From RPRB01 sp035543115 (GTDB lineage Bacteria > Myxococcota > Myxococcia > Myxococcales > Myxococcaceae): DNA of 64,000 nt. Shown piece by piece: positions 42,757-52,727 of this stretch; positions within the stretch are counted from its first letter, which is position 1; each line of letters starts with the position of its first letter. The DNA lies in the NCBI GenBank assembly GCA_035543115.1, contig DATKKF010000037.1, positions 1-64,000 on the forward strand, read 5' to 3'. The notes under the pieces are model-generated. The model was not told the DNA's origin. It saw only the letters and a program-made list of their open reading frames with translations, and ran no database searches. Made by a program: the position numbers and the translations under genes.

Positions 42757-44805
42757 TCACCAGACCTTGCAGACCTTCTCCGGCGGCTTGGTCATCGGCT
42801 GGCCCGGCTTGCACGAGAAGGCCTGGGAGAACTGGGGCATGTTCACCACCAGGCCATTCACCCGGTACTTCGGCGGGGAGTGGGGGTTGGTCCGCGCCAG
42901 GAGCCGCATGGTCTGGGGACGGATGTTGGCGCAATCCCACTGGGCGTAGCCCACGAAGAACCGCTGCTCGGGGGTGAGGCCGTCGGCGGGTGCGAGGCCC
43001 TGGCTCGCCGTGGCCGCCTTCCATGCCCGGTAGGCGAGGATGAGCCCGCCGAGGTCCGCCACGTCCTCGCCCAGGGTGAGCCTTCCGTTCACGTGGATGT
43101 CGTCCACCGCGATGTAGCTCGAGTACTGGTCGGAGATGCACGAGGCCCGCCGGGTGAACTCGGCCGCGTCCTCCTGGGTCCACCAGTCCTTGAGGTTGCC
43201 CTGGGCATCGAACTGGCGCCCCTCGTCGTCGAAGCCGTGGGTCAGCTCGTGCCCGATGGTGCCGCCGGTGTTCCCGTAGCCCGGCGCCGCGTCCATCTTC
43301 GGATCGAAGAGCGGCGGCTGGAGGACGGCGGCCGGGAAGTTCATGTCGTTCATCGTGGGGCTGTAGTAGGCGTTCACCGTCTGCGGCGTGATGTCCCATT
43401 CGCCGTGGTCCACCGGCTTGCCGATGCGGGCCAGCTGCCGCGCACTCTCGAAGCGCAGTGACCGGCCGACGTTCCCGTGGAAGTCGTCGCGCGCGAGCCG
43501 GATGGACGCGTAGTCGCGCCACCGGTCCGGGTAGCCGATCTTGTTGGCCATCGCCGCCATCTTCTCCAGTGCACGCGCCCGCGTCGGCGGGGACATCCAG
43601 TCCAGCGTCCTGAGGTCGTCCTCCATCTCCCGTTCGATGAGCCGCACCATCTCCACGGCCTTCTGCTTGAGCTCGGGCGAGAAGTTCTTCTGGACGAACT
43701 GCTGTCCGAGCGCTTCGCCAAGGTCGCGGTCAACCCAGCGGACGCAGCGCTTCCAGCGCGGAGCCAGCTCCTCGGTTCCCCGGAGGTACTTGCTGTTGAA
43801 GGCGAAGTCTTCCTCGACGAAGGCCCGGGAGAGGTCGCGGGCCTGCGAGTTCACGAGGTGCCAGCGGAGGTACCGCTTCCAGTCGGCGAGCGGCCGCTTC
43901 TTCAGCTCGGCGTTCAGCGCCTCGACGAACTTCGGCTGGCTCACGTTGAGCACCTGCGTGCCGGGGACGCCCGCCGCCGCGAGGTAGGTCTTCCAGTCGA
44001 ACGCCGGGGACAGCTTTCCGAGCTCCTCCACCCGCATCCGGTGAAAGACCTTGTACGGGTCCCGGCGCTCGACGCGGGTGAGGCTCGCCCGCGCCAGCGC
44101 GGTCTCCATGTCCATCACCAGCGCCGCGGTGCGCTTCGCCCCGCCGGCGTCGTCCCCGAGCAGCTGGAGGAGCTTCACCACGTGTTCGCGGTACCGCTCG
44201 CGCAGCTCCTTCGACTTCGCGTCCTGGTCCAGGTAGTCGTCCCGGTCGGGGAGCCCGAGCCCGCCGGCGTAGACCGCAGCGATGAACTGCGTCGCGTCCG
44301 AGGCGTCCTGCTCCGAGCCGAACCCGAAGAGGAGCTCTCCGGTCGCGCTGGACAGGTGCTGCTCGGCGAGCCACGCCGCCAGCCCCCGTTGGTCCATCAC
44401 CCGGGCGAGCGCCCCGAGTGCCGGCTGGAGCGGCTTGCTCCCCAGCGCCTCTACCCGGCCCTCGTCCATGCACGCCGCGAAGTAGTCGCCGGTCTGGGCC
44501 TGGACCGGGCTGCGTTCCGTCGACGGGTCCGCGGAGGTCTGGAGCAGACCCCAGAGGTGCTGCTGGATTTCCTGCTGGAGCTTTCCGTACACGCTCCACA
44601 CCGACTGGTCCGGCGGGATGGGGTTGAGCTTCTGCCAGCCACCGCAGGAGAACGCGTACAGGTCCACGCACGGGTCCACGGTCCGGTCCATGAAGCGCGG
44701 TTCCAGCCCCGGCGTGTAGGGGAGCGTCGCGAGTGGAGCCTCGCGTCTCGACGGCTCCGCCGCGAGCGCGCCGAGGAAGAGAACAGAGAGAAGAAGACGT
44801 GGCAT
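42757..44805 (-). CDS. M13 family metallopeptidase (PepO/neprilysin-like), copy 2
   Basis: A 682-residue paralogue of the M13 gene downstream, separated by 83 bases. ATG 44805 gives the signal peptide PRLLLSVLFLGALAAEP. It has VDPCVDLYAFSCGGW, HELTH (519-523), GEDVADLGG and the same C-terminus, FSCKPGQPMTKPPEKVCKVW. Large stretches are nearly identical to copy 1 in protein and DNA (for example the last 60 bases), so the duplication is recent or maintained by gene conversion. Both copies keep all catalytic residues, so both are probably active. Confidence 0.96.
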   Translation of the reverse strand: MPRLLLSVLFLGALAAEPSRREAPLATLPYTPGLEPRFMDRTVDPCVDLYAFSCGGWQKLNPIPPDQSVWSVYGKLQQEIQQHLWGLLQTSADPSTERSPVQAQTGDYFAACMDEGRVEALGSKPLQPALGALARVMDQRGLAAWLAEQHLSSATGELLFGFGSEQDASDATQFIAAVYAGGLGLPDRDDYLDQDAKSKELRERYREHVVKLLQLLGDDAGGAKRTAALVMDMETALARASLTRVERRDPYKVFHRMRVEELGKLSPAFDWKTYLAAAGVPGTQVLNVSQPKFVEALNAELKKRPLADWKRYLRWHLVNSQARDLSRAFVEEDFAFNSKYLRGTEELAPRWKRCVRWVDRDLGEALGQQFVQKNFSPELKQKAVEMVRLIEREMEDDLRTLDWMSPPTRARALEKMAAMANKIGYPDRWRDYASIRLARDDFHGNVGRSLRFESARQLARIGKPVDHGEWDITPQTVNAYYSPTMNDMNFPAAVLQPPLFDPKMDAAPGYGNTGGTIGHELTHGFDDEGRQFDAQGNLKDWWTQEDAAEFTRRASCISDQYSSYIAVDDIHVNGRLTLGEDVADLGGLILAYRAWKAATASQGLAPADGLTPEQRFFVGYAQWDCANIRPQTMRLLARTNPHSPPKYRVNGLVVNMPQFSQAFSCKPGQPMTKPPEKVCKVW

Positions 44806-45084
44806 CGGTGTCCTGGCCTGAGGAGGAGGCGGGACCGTAGCCAAGCCTCCCTACCCGCCGACACCGGGGATGCAGCGAGCGGACCAGCACGTGTTCGCCG
44901 ACCTGACCTGAACATCCGTCCAGCATTCTGGAAGGCTGGTCTCGAACCGCGGATGCCGTCGCCGTCGCTCGCCCGAGGGAGAGGCGCTGGCATGCCCGCT
45001 GCTCGGGGCCGGTGGCGTGCGGTCCGCTTCGACGGGCCGACTCCCGGGCCATTCCGGTCCGGTGCGAAGGCGTGGAGGTGGAAG

Positions 45085-45315
45085 GTGCTGACGACAGGAA
45101 AGCGGCTGGCGGTGTTCTCCATCCGCGAGGGGAAGGGTGGAACGGTGTGGGTCCGGGCCGGCTCGGCGTTCGTGAACCGCGATGGCTCCCTGAACGTGCT
45201 CCTCGACGTGCTGCCGCTCGACGGCAAGCTGCACGTGCGGGAGGCGGGCGACCGCCGAGAGGCTCCCGAGACGGCGGCCGAGCCCAAGCTGGCGGCGGTG
45301 GGAGGTGCCCCGTGA
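45085..45315 (+). CDS. Small conserved hypothetical protein
   Basis: A 76-residue protein. GTG 45085 follows GGAGG at 45074-45078 by a normal distance. The sequence KRLAVFSIREGKGGTVWVRA then AFVNRDGSLNVLLDVLPLDG followed by KLHVRE resembles small proteins of the pattern G.aF.NkDGS.nv.LdalP.dGkl..R found in many bacteria, with no known function. Its stop overlaps the ComEA-like start (GTGA), so the two are co-translated. The region 44806-45084 before it shows no gene. Confidence 0.8.
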   Translation: MLTTGKRLAVFSIREGKGGTVWVRAGSAFVNRDGSLNVLLDVLPLDGKLHVREAGDRREAPETAAEPKLAAVGGAP

Positions 45316-45707
45316 AGGCGCGCGGACTGGTGCTCGCCGCGGTGCTCTCGGCAGCCTGGGCGCAGGCCGCCCCGGTGCCGCCTGGCTCGGCCACGGCCGG
45401 GAAGGCCAAGCGGGCCGTCGGGATGAAGGTGCTGAACCTGAACACCGCCACCCTGGACCAGCTCGACGCGCTCCCGGGCATCAGCCCGAAGGTCGCCGCG
45501 GCCGTGGTGGCGGAGCGCGCCACGCGCCCCTTCAGCCGGCCAGAGGATGTGATGCGGGTCCGGGGCGTCAGCAGGAAGCGCTTCGAGCGGCTCCGGCAAC
45601 ATCTGACCGTGACCGGCCCGACCAGCTTCGTCCCCGCCTCGGGGCGGCCGACGTCCGGGAGTCCGCAGGCCCGGGCGCGCCAGCGTCCGGCGGGCACCCA
45701 CCCCTGA
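45312..45707 (+). CDS. Exported helix-hairpin-helix protein (ComEA-like)
   Basis: A 131-residue protein with a signal peptide (VKARGLVLAAVLSAAWAQAAP) and one helix-hairpin-helix DNA-binding domain: LNLNTATLDQLDALPGISPK, VAAAVVAERATRPFSRPEDV, RVRGVSRKRFERLRQ. This is the ComEA C-terminal pattern (vNiNtAs...L..lPGIg...A..Ii..R...pF.s.edL..V.Gig.k). ComEA pulls incoming DNA into the periplasm, so a role in DNA uptake is plausible, but no other competence genes are nearby. GTG 45312 follows GGAGG. The C-terminus is a basic, Pro-rich tail. Confidence 0.88.
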   Translation: MKARGLVLAAVLSAAWAQAAPVPPGSATAGKAKRAVGMKVLNLNTATLDQLDALPGISPKVAAAVVAERATRPFSRPEDVMRVRGVSRKRFERLRQHLTVTGPTSFVPASGRPTSGSPQARARQRPAGTHP

Positions 45708-45928
45708 GCCACGGCGGCGCCTCCGGCACGGCCCGGGAGCGCCCTGCCAGCGGCGCCCAGTGAACCGCTCGTCTTCTGGGCGCGGTCAGCGGCTGGCAGC
45801 CCGGCCGGCCGCACCACTTCCCAGGACACCCCACCACAAGCCATGCTCTGGAGGGTCCATCCAGGAAGGACGGAGCGGGGTCCGGGGTTGTCGACCGGCT
45901 CCCTCGCTCGGCACCCTCCGAATCTGCC

Positions 45929-48900
45929 GTGAATCTGCTGCACTCCGCTCCGGAGCCCGACTCCGCCCCCAACCCGTCGCCGGAGGCAGCGGCGGGCGCG
46001 ACCGTCGACCGTTTCCTGCTGTCCGTCCGGCGCCGCCAGGCACGCGCCGTGGGGCTCGAGTCGCTCCTTCTCGCCGCGGCCAGCCTGGGCTACGGGGCGG
46101 CGGTGGGGGGGCTCTTGGCCGGGGCCTGGCCGCGCGGGGTTCGCTGGGTCCTCGCGGCCGCAGTGGTCGCGGCCGTGGCGCTGGTGGCCGAGCGCATGTG
46201 GCGCCACTGGACGCGCTCGGCGGGGAATCCGTTCCGCACCGCGCGCCTCGTGGCCGCCCGGATGCCGGGCGTGTCGCTCGACCTGCTCGCGGTGCTCGAG
46301 CTCCGCCGGGCCATGGCGCACGACCCGTCCTTCTCCACCGAGCTCGCGCTCGCCCACCTCCGGGCGGTGGACGCACGGACGGCCCAGCTCGACGCGCAGG
46401 CCGTGGTCGACCGCGCAGCGACGCGCCGGGCCGGCCTCGTCGCGCTCGGCGCGCTCGCGGCGCTGGCGCTCGTCTCCGGGGTCTGGCCGGACCGCATGCG
46501 GGCTCTGGTGCTCGCGCTGAGGCCCGCCGCGGCATCCGGCGGCCAGAGCGCACGCGAGCCCATCACCGGCGAGCTCGAGCTGCTCTACCAGTATCCGGCC
46601 TACACCGGGCTCGCGCCCCGGACCGTCACCAGCACCGGCGACCTCGCCGGACCGAAGGGGACGGTGGTCCAGCTCCGCACCCGCGCGGACCGCACCGTCA
46701 ACGGGGCCGAACTCGTTCTCGGCGGCGGCGCGGTGGTGCCCCTCCGCGTCGAGCACGGCCGGGACCTGAGCGGCAGCCTGGTGCTCCAGGCCACCGGCAC
46801 CTACGCCATCGTCTTCACCGGACGGAACGGACGTGAGATGGCCCGTGGCCCGGAGTTCCCGCTCACCGTCGACCCGGACGCTCCGCCCCAGGTCTCGGTC
46901 CTCTTGCCGGGGTCCGAGCTGGAGGTCGACCCCGAGCAGGAGGTGCTGCTCCGCTGGGAGGCCTCGGACGACTACGGGCTCTCGGACGTGGCCCTGGTGT
47001 GGACGGGCCCCGACGGCCAGAGCCATCGCCAGAAGCTCGCCCACGACGACGGCAGGAAGAGCTCCGGCCAGTACCGCTGGCCGCTCTCCGCCCTGAAGCT
47101 CGCCGCCGGGGACCGGGTGACGTACGCGGTCGAGGCGCTGGACAACGACGCGGTGGACGGCCCCCAGAAGGGCACCAGCCGCCAGCAGACGCTGGTGGTC
47201 TACAGCGCCGCCGAGCACCGCCGCGAGGCGCTCCGGCGGGCCGCCGAGCTCTGGGAGCGGCTCCTCGCGCACCTCGCCACGCGCATGGAGGGGCCGGACC
47301 GCGACGGCCGGAAGTCCGAGGACAAGGTCCGCGCGCAGGAGCCGGTGGACACCTCGGGGCTGGCGCTCGCCGGCGACATCGTGAGCACCGGCCGGGCGCT
47401 GGCCCGTGAGCGCGACCGCAACGAGGCGCTGGTGGCGGCGCTGGAGCACGTGGGCCGCGACGTGGCAGCGCGCGTCCGGGCGACGGCCGACTCCCGCAAG
47501 CTCTGGCTGCGACTCGCTGGCCGCCGCACCGAGCTTGACATGGACGGGCGACTCTCGCGGGTGGCCCAGGAGGAGATCTCCGCGCTGGAGAAGGACGCGC
47601 TGTATCTCGAGTCGCTGCTCGACCAGCAGCGGCTGGAGGAGCTGCGCGAGCTGGCCGCCCAGATGGCGCGCGAGCAGCGCGAGCTGGCGAAGCTCATCGA
47701 GCAGTTCCAGAGCACCCGCGATCCGGGGCTTCAGGAAAAGATCCTCCGCCAGGTCTCCGCGCTCCGGAAGCGCGTGGAGGAGCTGGCCCGGCGGATGGCC
47801 GAGCTCCAGAAGAGCATCCGGGACGAGCACTACAACCTCGAGGCGCTGAGGGAGATGGCCCACCAGCAGGACATGCAGGGTGGCCTGGACGACATCGAGA
47901 AGCTCCTCAAGGAGGGCAAGACCGAGGAGGCCCTGCAGCGGCTCCAGCAGCTCCAGGCCCAGATGAGCGAGCTGCAGAAGCGCCTCGACGACGACGCCGA
48001 GAGCATGGGCAGCCGCATCAACCCGGAGCTGGTGAAGCGCTACCGCGAGTTCAGCGAGGCGCTCAAGTCCACCACCGAGGAGCAGCGGCAGCTCGCCGAG
48101 CAGACCCGTCAGGTGCGCGACCGGTACCGCGAGCAGATGCGCCAGCGGATGAAGCAGGCGGCGGCCGGGCTCAAGGAGACGCTCCAGAAGAAGGCGGAGC
48201 AAGTGGCGCAGGACTACCAGCGGGTGGGCCCCAACGACCTGAGCCCGCGGGCAGACCTCCCGCTCGAGCAGGCGAAGTCCGAGCTGGAGAACCTCAAGTC
48301 CGCGTTGAAGTCCGAGGACTTCGACCTCGCGGCCGAGGCGGCGCAGCGGGCGGTGCGCCAGTCCGAGGAGCTCTCACGCGCCGGCGAGCAGCAGCGCGCG
48401 CTGGACGAGGCGTACCAGAACCCTCCCGACGTGCGCGAGAAGTCACGGAAGCTCGCCCAGCGCCTGGAGAAGGATGCGGAGACCGTGCGTGACATCCGGA
48501 AGAAGCTCGACCAGCTCTTCCCCCCCCTCTCCTCCCAGCTGGGCCAGGCCGACCGGCAGAAGCTCCAGGAGCTCTCGCAGGGGCAGCGGAAGCTCGGGCA
48601 GCGAGCGCAGGACCTCCAGCAGAAGATGCGCCAGCTCGAGCAGATGGCGCCGCTCTTCGGAGAGCAGGGCGAGGAGGCGCTGCAGCAGATCTCCGACCGC
48701 ATGGCCGGGGCCACCGAGCGGCTGGAGGGCAAGGACCCGCAGCGGGGCTACGGCGAGCAGAAGGCGGCGCTGGACTCGCTGGAGCAGCTGCAGCAGTCCA
48801 TGCAGCAGAGCCAGCGGGGCGGCGGCAAGGGCGGCCTGCCGCTCCCGCTGCTCGCGGGCGGCGAGCAGGAGGGCGGCAACGAGCTCAGCCGGCAGAAGGT

Positions 48901-49033
48901 CGAGGTCCCCGACGCCGACCCCAACGGCGCTCCACGCGAGTTCCGCAAGGATCTGCTGGACGCGATGAAGCAGGGCACGCCCGAGCGCTACCGGGACCAG
49001 GTGAAGCAGTACTACGAGGAGCTGGTGAAGTGA
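45929..49033 (+). CDS. Large membrane protein with long coiled coil (DUF4175-like)
   Basis: A 1034-residue protein from GTG 45929. Two or three hydrophobic segments lie near residues 40-85 and 170-190. An Ig-like or beta domain follows (YQYPAYTGLAPRTVTSTGDL, WEASDDYGLSDVALVW), as in DUF4175 proteins. From about residue 420 to 960 the sequence is a long charged coiled coil rich in Glu, Gln, Arg and Leu (EELRELAAQMAREQRELAKL). The C-terminus ends RYRDQVKQYYEELVK, a pattern seen in DUF4175-type proteins. It is the first gene of a five-gene coupled operon with MoxR. No catalytic motif is visible; probably an envelope scaffold. Confidence 0.87.
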   Translation: MNLLHSAPEPDSAPNPSPEAAAGATVDRFLLSVRRRQARAVGLESLLLAAASLGYGAAVGGLLAGAWPRGVRWVLAAAVVAAVALVAERMWRHWTRSAGNPFRTARLVAARMPGVSLDLLAVLELRRAMAHDPSFSTELALAHLRAVDARTAQLDAQAVVDRAATRRAGLVALGALAALALVSGVWPDRMRALVLALRPAAASGGQSAREPITGELELLYQYPAYTGLAPRTVTSTGDLAGPKGTVVQLRTRADRTVNGAELVLGGGAVVPLRVEHGRDLSGSLVLQATGTYAIVFTGRNGREMARGPEFPLTVDPDAPPQVSVLLPGSELEVDPEQEVLLRWEASDDYGLSDVALVWTGPDGQSHRQKLAHDDGRKSSGQYRWPLSALKLAAGDRVTYAVEALDNDAVDGPQKGTSRQQTLVVYSAAEHRREALRRAAELWERLLAHLATRMEGPDRDGRKSEDKVRAQEPVDTSGLALAGDIVSTGRALARERDRNEALVAALEHVGRDVAARVRATADSRKLWLRLAGRRTELDMDGRLSRVAQEEISALEKDALYLESLLDQQRLEELRELAAQMAREQRELAKLIEQFQSTRDPGLQEKILRQVSALRKRVEELARRMAELQKSIRDEHYNLEALREMAHQQDMQGGLDDIEKLLKEGKTEEALQRLQQLQAQMSELQKRLDDDAESMGSRINPELVKRYREFSEALKSTTEEQRQLAEQTRQVRDRYREQMRQRMKQAAAGLKETLQKKAEQVAQDYQRVGPNDLSPRADLPLEQAKSELENLKSALKSEDFDLAAEAAQRAVRQSEELSRAGEQQRALDEAYQNPPDVREKSRKLAQRLEKDAETVRDIRKKLDQLFPPLSSQLGQADRQKLQELSQGQRKLGQRAQDLQQKMRQLEQMAPLFGEQGEEALQQISDRMAGATERLEGKDPQRGYGEQKAALDSLEQLQQSMQQSQRGGGKGGLPLPLLAGGEQEGGNELSRQKVEVPDADPNGAPREFRKDLLDAMKQGTPERYRDQVKQYYEELVK

Positions 49034-50781
49034 GGCGCGCCGCCGCCACCGTCCTCCTCCTCCTCCTCCTCCTCGCCGGGGTGGCGTGGGGCGCGCCGGC
49101 GGAAGTCCGCGCCCGGGTGCGCGCGCTGGAGGAGCTCCTGGACGAGGAGGACTACGTCGCCGCGCGCGCCGAGCTGGAGCGTCTCAGACAAGGGCACGAG
49201 CAGAACGAGTCGTTCGACTTCTTCGCCGGGCGGGTGGCCTTCGGCGAGGGACGCTACGCGGACGCGGTCTCGGCGCTCGAGCTGGCCGGAGTGGAGGACC
49301 GTCCCGGCAGCTACCTCCGGCTCGCCCGCGACACGCTGGCCATCACCCGCGACCACGAGCGGGCGGAGAGCGAGCACTTCCTGTTCCTGTACCCCAAGGG
49401 CAAGGACGCGGTGCTCGCCCCCTACGCGCTCGAGGCGCTCGAGGCGCAGCGAGCGGCGCTGGAGAAGGACCTGGGGCACGCTCCGCCGGGCAAGGTGCGG
49501 GTCGAGGTGGTGAGCGACGCCTCGGAGCTCGCCCGGGTCTCCACGCTCTCGCAGAAGGAGATCGACCAGACAGGCACCATCGCCATCTGCAAGTTCAACA
49601 AGCTGATGGTGACCTCGCCCAAGGCGTTGCTGCGCGGCTACGACTGGCTGGACACGCTGGCCCACGAGTACACGCACCTGGTCGTCACCCAGACCGGGCA
49701 CAACTCGGTGCCCATCTGGCTGCAGGAGGCGCTGGCCAAGTACCTCGAGTCGCGCTGGCGCGGGCCCGCGGGCAGGGCGCTCCCGCCATCCTCGCGCACC
49801 CTGCTCAACGAGCGGGTGCAGAAGAACGACCTCATCCCCTTCTCCAAGATGCACCCCTCGATGGCCAAGCTCCCCACCTGGAAGGACGCGGCCACCGCCT
49901 TTGCCGAGGTGTTCTTCGCCGCCGAGTACCTCCACAAGGAGCATGGGATGCGGTCGCTCCGGACCATCGTCGAGGCGATGGGCGCAGGCGCCACCGACCA
50001 GCAGGCGGTGGAGAAGGCCACCGGACGGCCGTTCCCCGCCTTCGAAAAGGGCTGGATGACCTACCTCCGGGCACAGCCCGCACCGGCGACCCGGGCTCCG
50101 GCCACCGCCGAGCGGCCGATCCTCAAGGGAAAGAACACCCCGCCGGACGAGGGCAAGAAAGGCCGGGAGATCTCCTTCGGCGATTTCGACGAGGTGGAGA
50201 ACCCGGCCGCACGGCGCTGGGCGCACCTCGGCGAGCTGTTCCGCGAGCGTGGGCGCTTCCTGGCCGCCGCCGAGGAGTACGGGAAGGCGCATTCCCTGGT
50301 GGGCAATGCCTACGAGACCATCTCCAACAAGTACGCGCTGGCACTCATGGCGGTGAAGCGGCTGGACGAGGCGGAGAAGGTGCTGCTCGGTTCGCTCGAG
50401 GCACATCCCGGCTTCGCCTCGACGGAGGTCCACCTCGGCCGCATCTACCTGAGCCGGGGGCAGTGGGCAGAGGCGCGTGGCGCGTACCGGGCCGCGCTGG
50501 CCCAGGACCCGTTCGACCCGGAGATTCACCTCGCGCTGCTCAAGTGCGCCGAGTCGCTCGGGGACGCCGGGCTCGCCGACCGCGCCCGGAACGCCTCTTC
50601 CGTCCTGACCGGGGTCCCCGCCGAGCACCTGTCCGAGCTGCTGGCCCGGCTGCCAGGTCCGCAGTCCGACCCGTCCGACGTCGCGCTGCCGCGCGGCCCC
50701 GCCGAGCCTCCCCGCCCGCCCCGGCCGGCCCCCAAGAAGGCCGCCAAAGCGTCCGAACCCACGGCCTCCGAACGGCTATGA
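49030..50781 (+). CDS. Exported HExxH peptidase-MA-like protein with TPR tail
   Basis: A 583-residue protein; GTG 49030 overlaps the previous stop (GTGA). The signal peptide is RRAAATVLLLLLLLAGVAWGAP. Residues 30-110 look like TPR helices. The zinc motif HEYTH (212-216) in DTLAHEYTHLVVTQT, followed by VPIWLQEALAKYLES with a downstream Glu, fits the gluzincin-type peptidase MA domain. Residues about 390-530 are further TPRs (ARRWAHLGELFRERGRFLAAAEEYGKA and others). The Pro-rich tail is variable. Lying between the coiled-coil protein and MoxR, it may be the protease of that system. Confidence 0.9.
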   Translation: MRRAAATVLLLLLLLAGVAWGAPAEVRARVRALEELLDEEDYVAARAELERLRQGHEQNESFDFFAGRVAFGEGRYADAVSALELAGVEDRPGSYLRLARDTLAITRDHERAESEHFLFLYPKGKDAVLAPYALEALEAQRAALEKDLGHAPPGKVRVEVVSDASELARVSTLSQKEIDQTGTIAICKFNKLMVTSPKALLRGYDWLDTLAHEYTHLVVTQTGHNSVPIWLQEALAKYLESRWRGPAGRALPPSSRTLLNERVQKNDLIPFSKMHPSMAKLPTWKDAATAFAEVFFAAEYLHKEHGMRSLRTIVEAMGAGATDQQAVEKATGRPFPAFEKGWMTYLRAQPAPATRAPATAERPILKGKNTPPDEGKKGREISFGDFDEVENPAARRWAHLGELFRERGRFLAAAEEYGKAHSLVGNAYETISNKYALALMAVKRLDEAEKVLLGSLEAHPGFASTEVHLGRIYLSRGQWAEARGAYRAALAQDPFDPEIHLALLKCAESLGDAGLADRARNASSVLTGVPAEHLSELLARLPGPQSDPSDVALPRGPAEPPRPPRPAPKKAAKASEPTASERL

Positions 50782-51806
50782 CCTCTCCCATGTCCTCGTC
50801 CCCCCTGACTGCCGTGGAGCCCGGCGCCGACCTGCGCGCGGTGGAGGCGCTCGCCCGGGCGCGGGCGGCCATCGTCGAGCAGATCGAGAAGCGGGTGGTC
50901 GGTCAGCGGGAGGTGGTCGAGCACCTCCTCATCGCGCTCTTCTCCCGCGGGCACTGCCTCTTCGTGGGTGTGCCGGGCCTGGCCAAGACGCTGCTCATCT
51001 CCACCCTGGCCGAGGTGCTGAACCTCACCTTCAACCGTGTGCAGTTCACCCCGGACCTGATGCCCTCGGACATCACCGGGACGGACATCCTGGAGGAGGA
51101 CCGGGCCACCGGCCACCGCGACTTCCGCTTCGTCCGCGGCCCGCTGTTCGCCAACATCATCCTCGCCGACGAGGTGAACCGGACGCCGCCCAAGACCCAG
51201 GCGGCGCTGCTCCAGGCGATGCAGGAGTACCGGGTGACGGCGGGCGGCGAGACCTACCCTCTGGACCTGCCCTTCCTCGTCTTCGCCACCCAGAACCCCA
51301 TCGAGCAGGAGGGCACGTACCCCTTGCCCGAGGCGCAGCTCGATCGGTTCATGTTCCTGGTCGACGTGGGGTACCCCACCGCCGAGGAGGAATTCCAGAT
51401 CGTCAAGAGCACCACCTCGGGCACGACCCCGCGGCTGACCAAGGTGCTCTCGCCGGAGCAGATCCTCGCCCTCCAGGAGCTGGTCCGCCGCGTCCCGGTG
51501 CCGGACCACGTGGTGCGCTACGCGGTGGAGCTGGTGCGCCAGACCCGGCCGAAGGAGCCCGGCGCCCCCGAGCTGGTCCGCAAGCACGTGAACTGGGGGG
51601 CGGGTCCTCGGGCGAGCCAGTACCTGGTGGTGGCGGCGAAGGCCCGGGCGGTGCTCCAGGGCAGGTTCGCAGCGACGGTCGAGGACGTGCGCGCGCTGGC
51701 CCTCCCGGTGCTACGCCACCGCGTGCTCCCCAACTTCGCCGCCGAGAGCGAGGGCATCACCAGCTCGCGCATCGTCCAGCAGCTGCTGGAGCTGGTGAAG
51801 GGCTAG
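50778..51806 (+). CDS. MoxR-family AAA+ ATPase
   Basis: A 342-residue AAA+ protein of the MoxR class, which act as chaperones on von Willebrand-A domain partners. ATG 50778 overlaps the previous stop (ATGA). Walker A is VGVPGLAKTLLIST, Walker B NIILADEVNRTPPKTQAALL, sensor ATQNPIEQEGTYPLPEAQLDRF, and arginine-finger and lid sequences follow. RVQFTPDLMPSDITGTDIL is the MoxR signature. DUF58 and BatA-like partners follow directly. Confidence 0.96.
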   Translation: MTSPMSSSPLTAVEPGADLRAVEALARARAAIVEQIEKRVVGQREVVEHLLIALFSRGHCLFVGVPGLAKTLLISTLAEVLNLTFNRVQFTPDLMPSDITGTDILEEDRATGHRDFRFVRGPLFANIILADEVNRTPPKTQAALLQAMQEYRVTAGGETYPLDLPFLVFATQNPIEQEGTYPLPEAQLDRFMFLVDVGYPTAEEEFQIVKSTTSGTTPRLTKVLSPEQILALQELVRRVPVPDHVVRYAVELVRQTRPKEPGAPELVRKHVNWGAGPRASQYLVVAAKARAVLQGRFAATVEDVRALALPVLRHRVLPNFAAESEGITSSRIVQQLLELVKG

Positions 51807-51842
51807 GTCCATGCCCTGCAGGCTCCTCGTGGGGGCGTTCCG

Positions 51843-52723
<881 letters not shown>

Positions 52724-52727
<4 letters not shown>

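Noticed and set aside
43730..48202. A 1490-residue minus-strand open frame
   Set aside because: It lies antisense to well-supported genes (M13 copy 2, ComEA-like, coiled-coil protein) and its composition is the Arg/Leu/Gly-rich kind produced by high-GC third positions.
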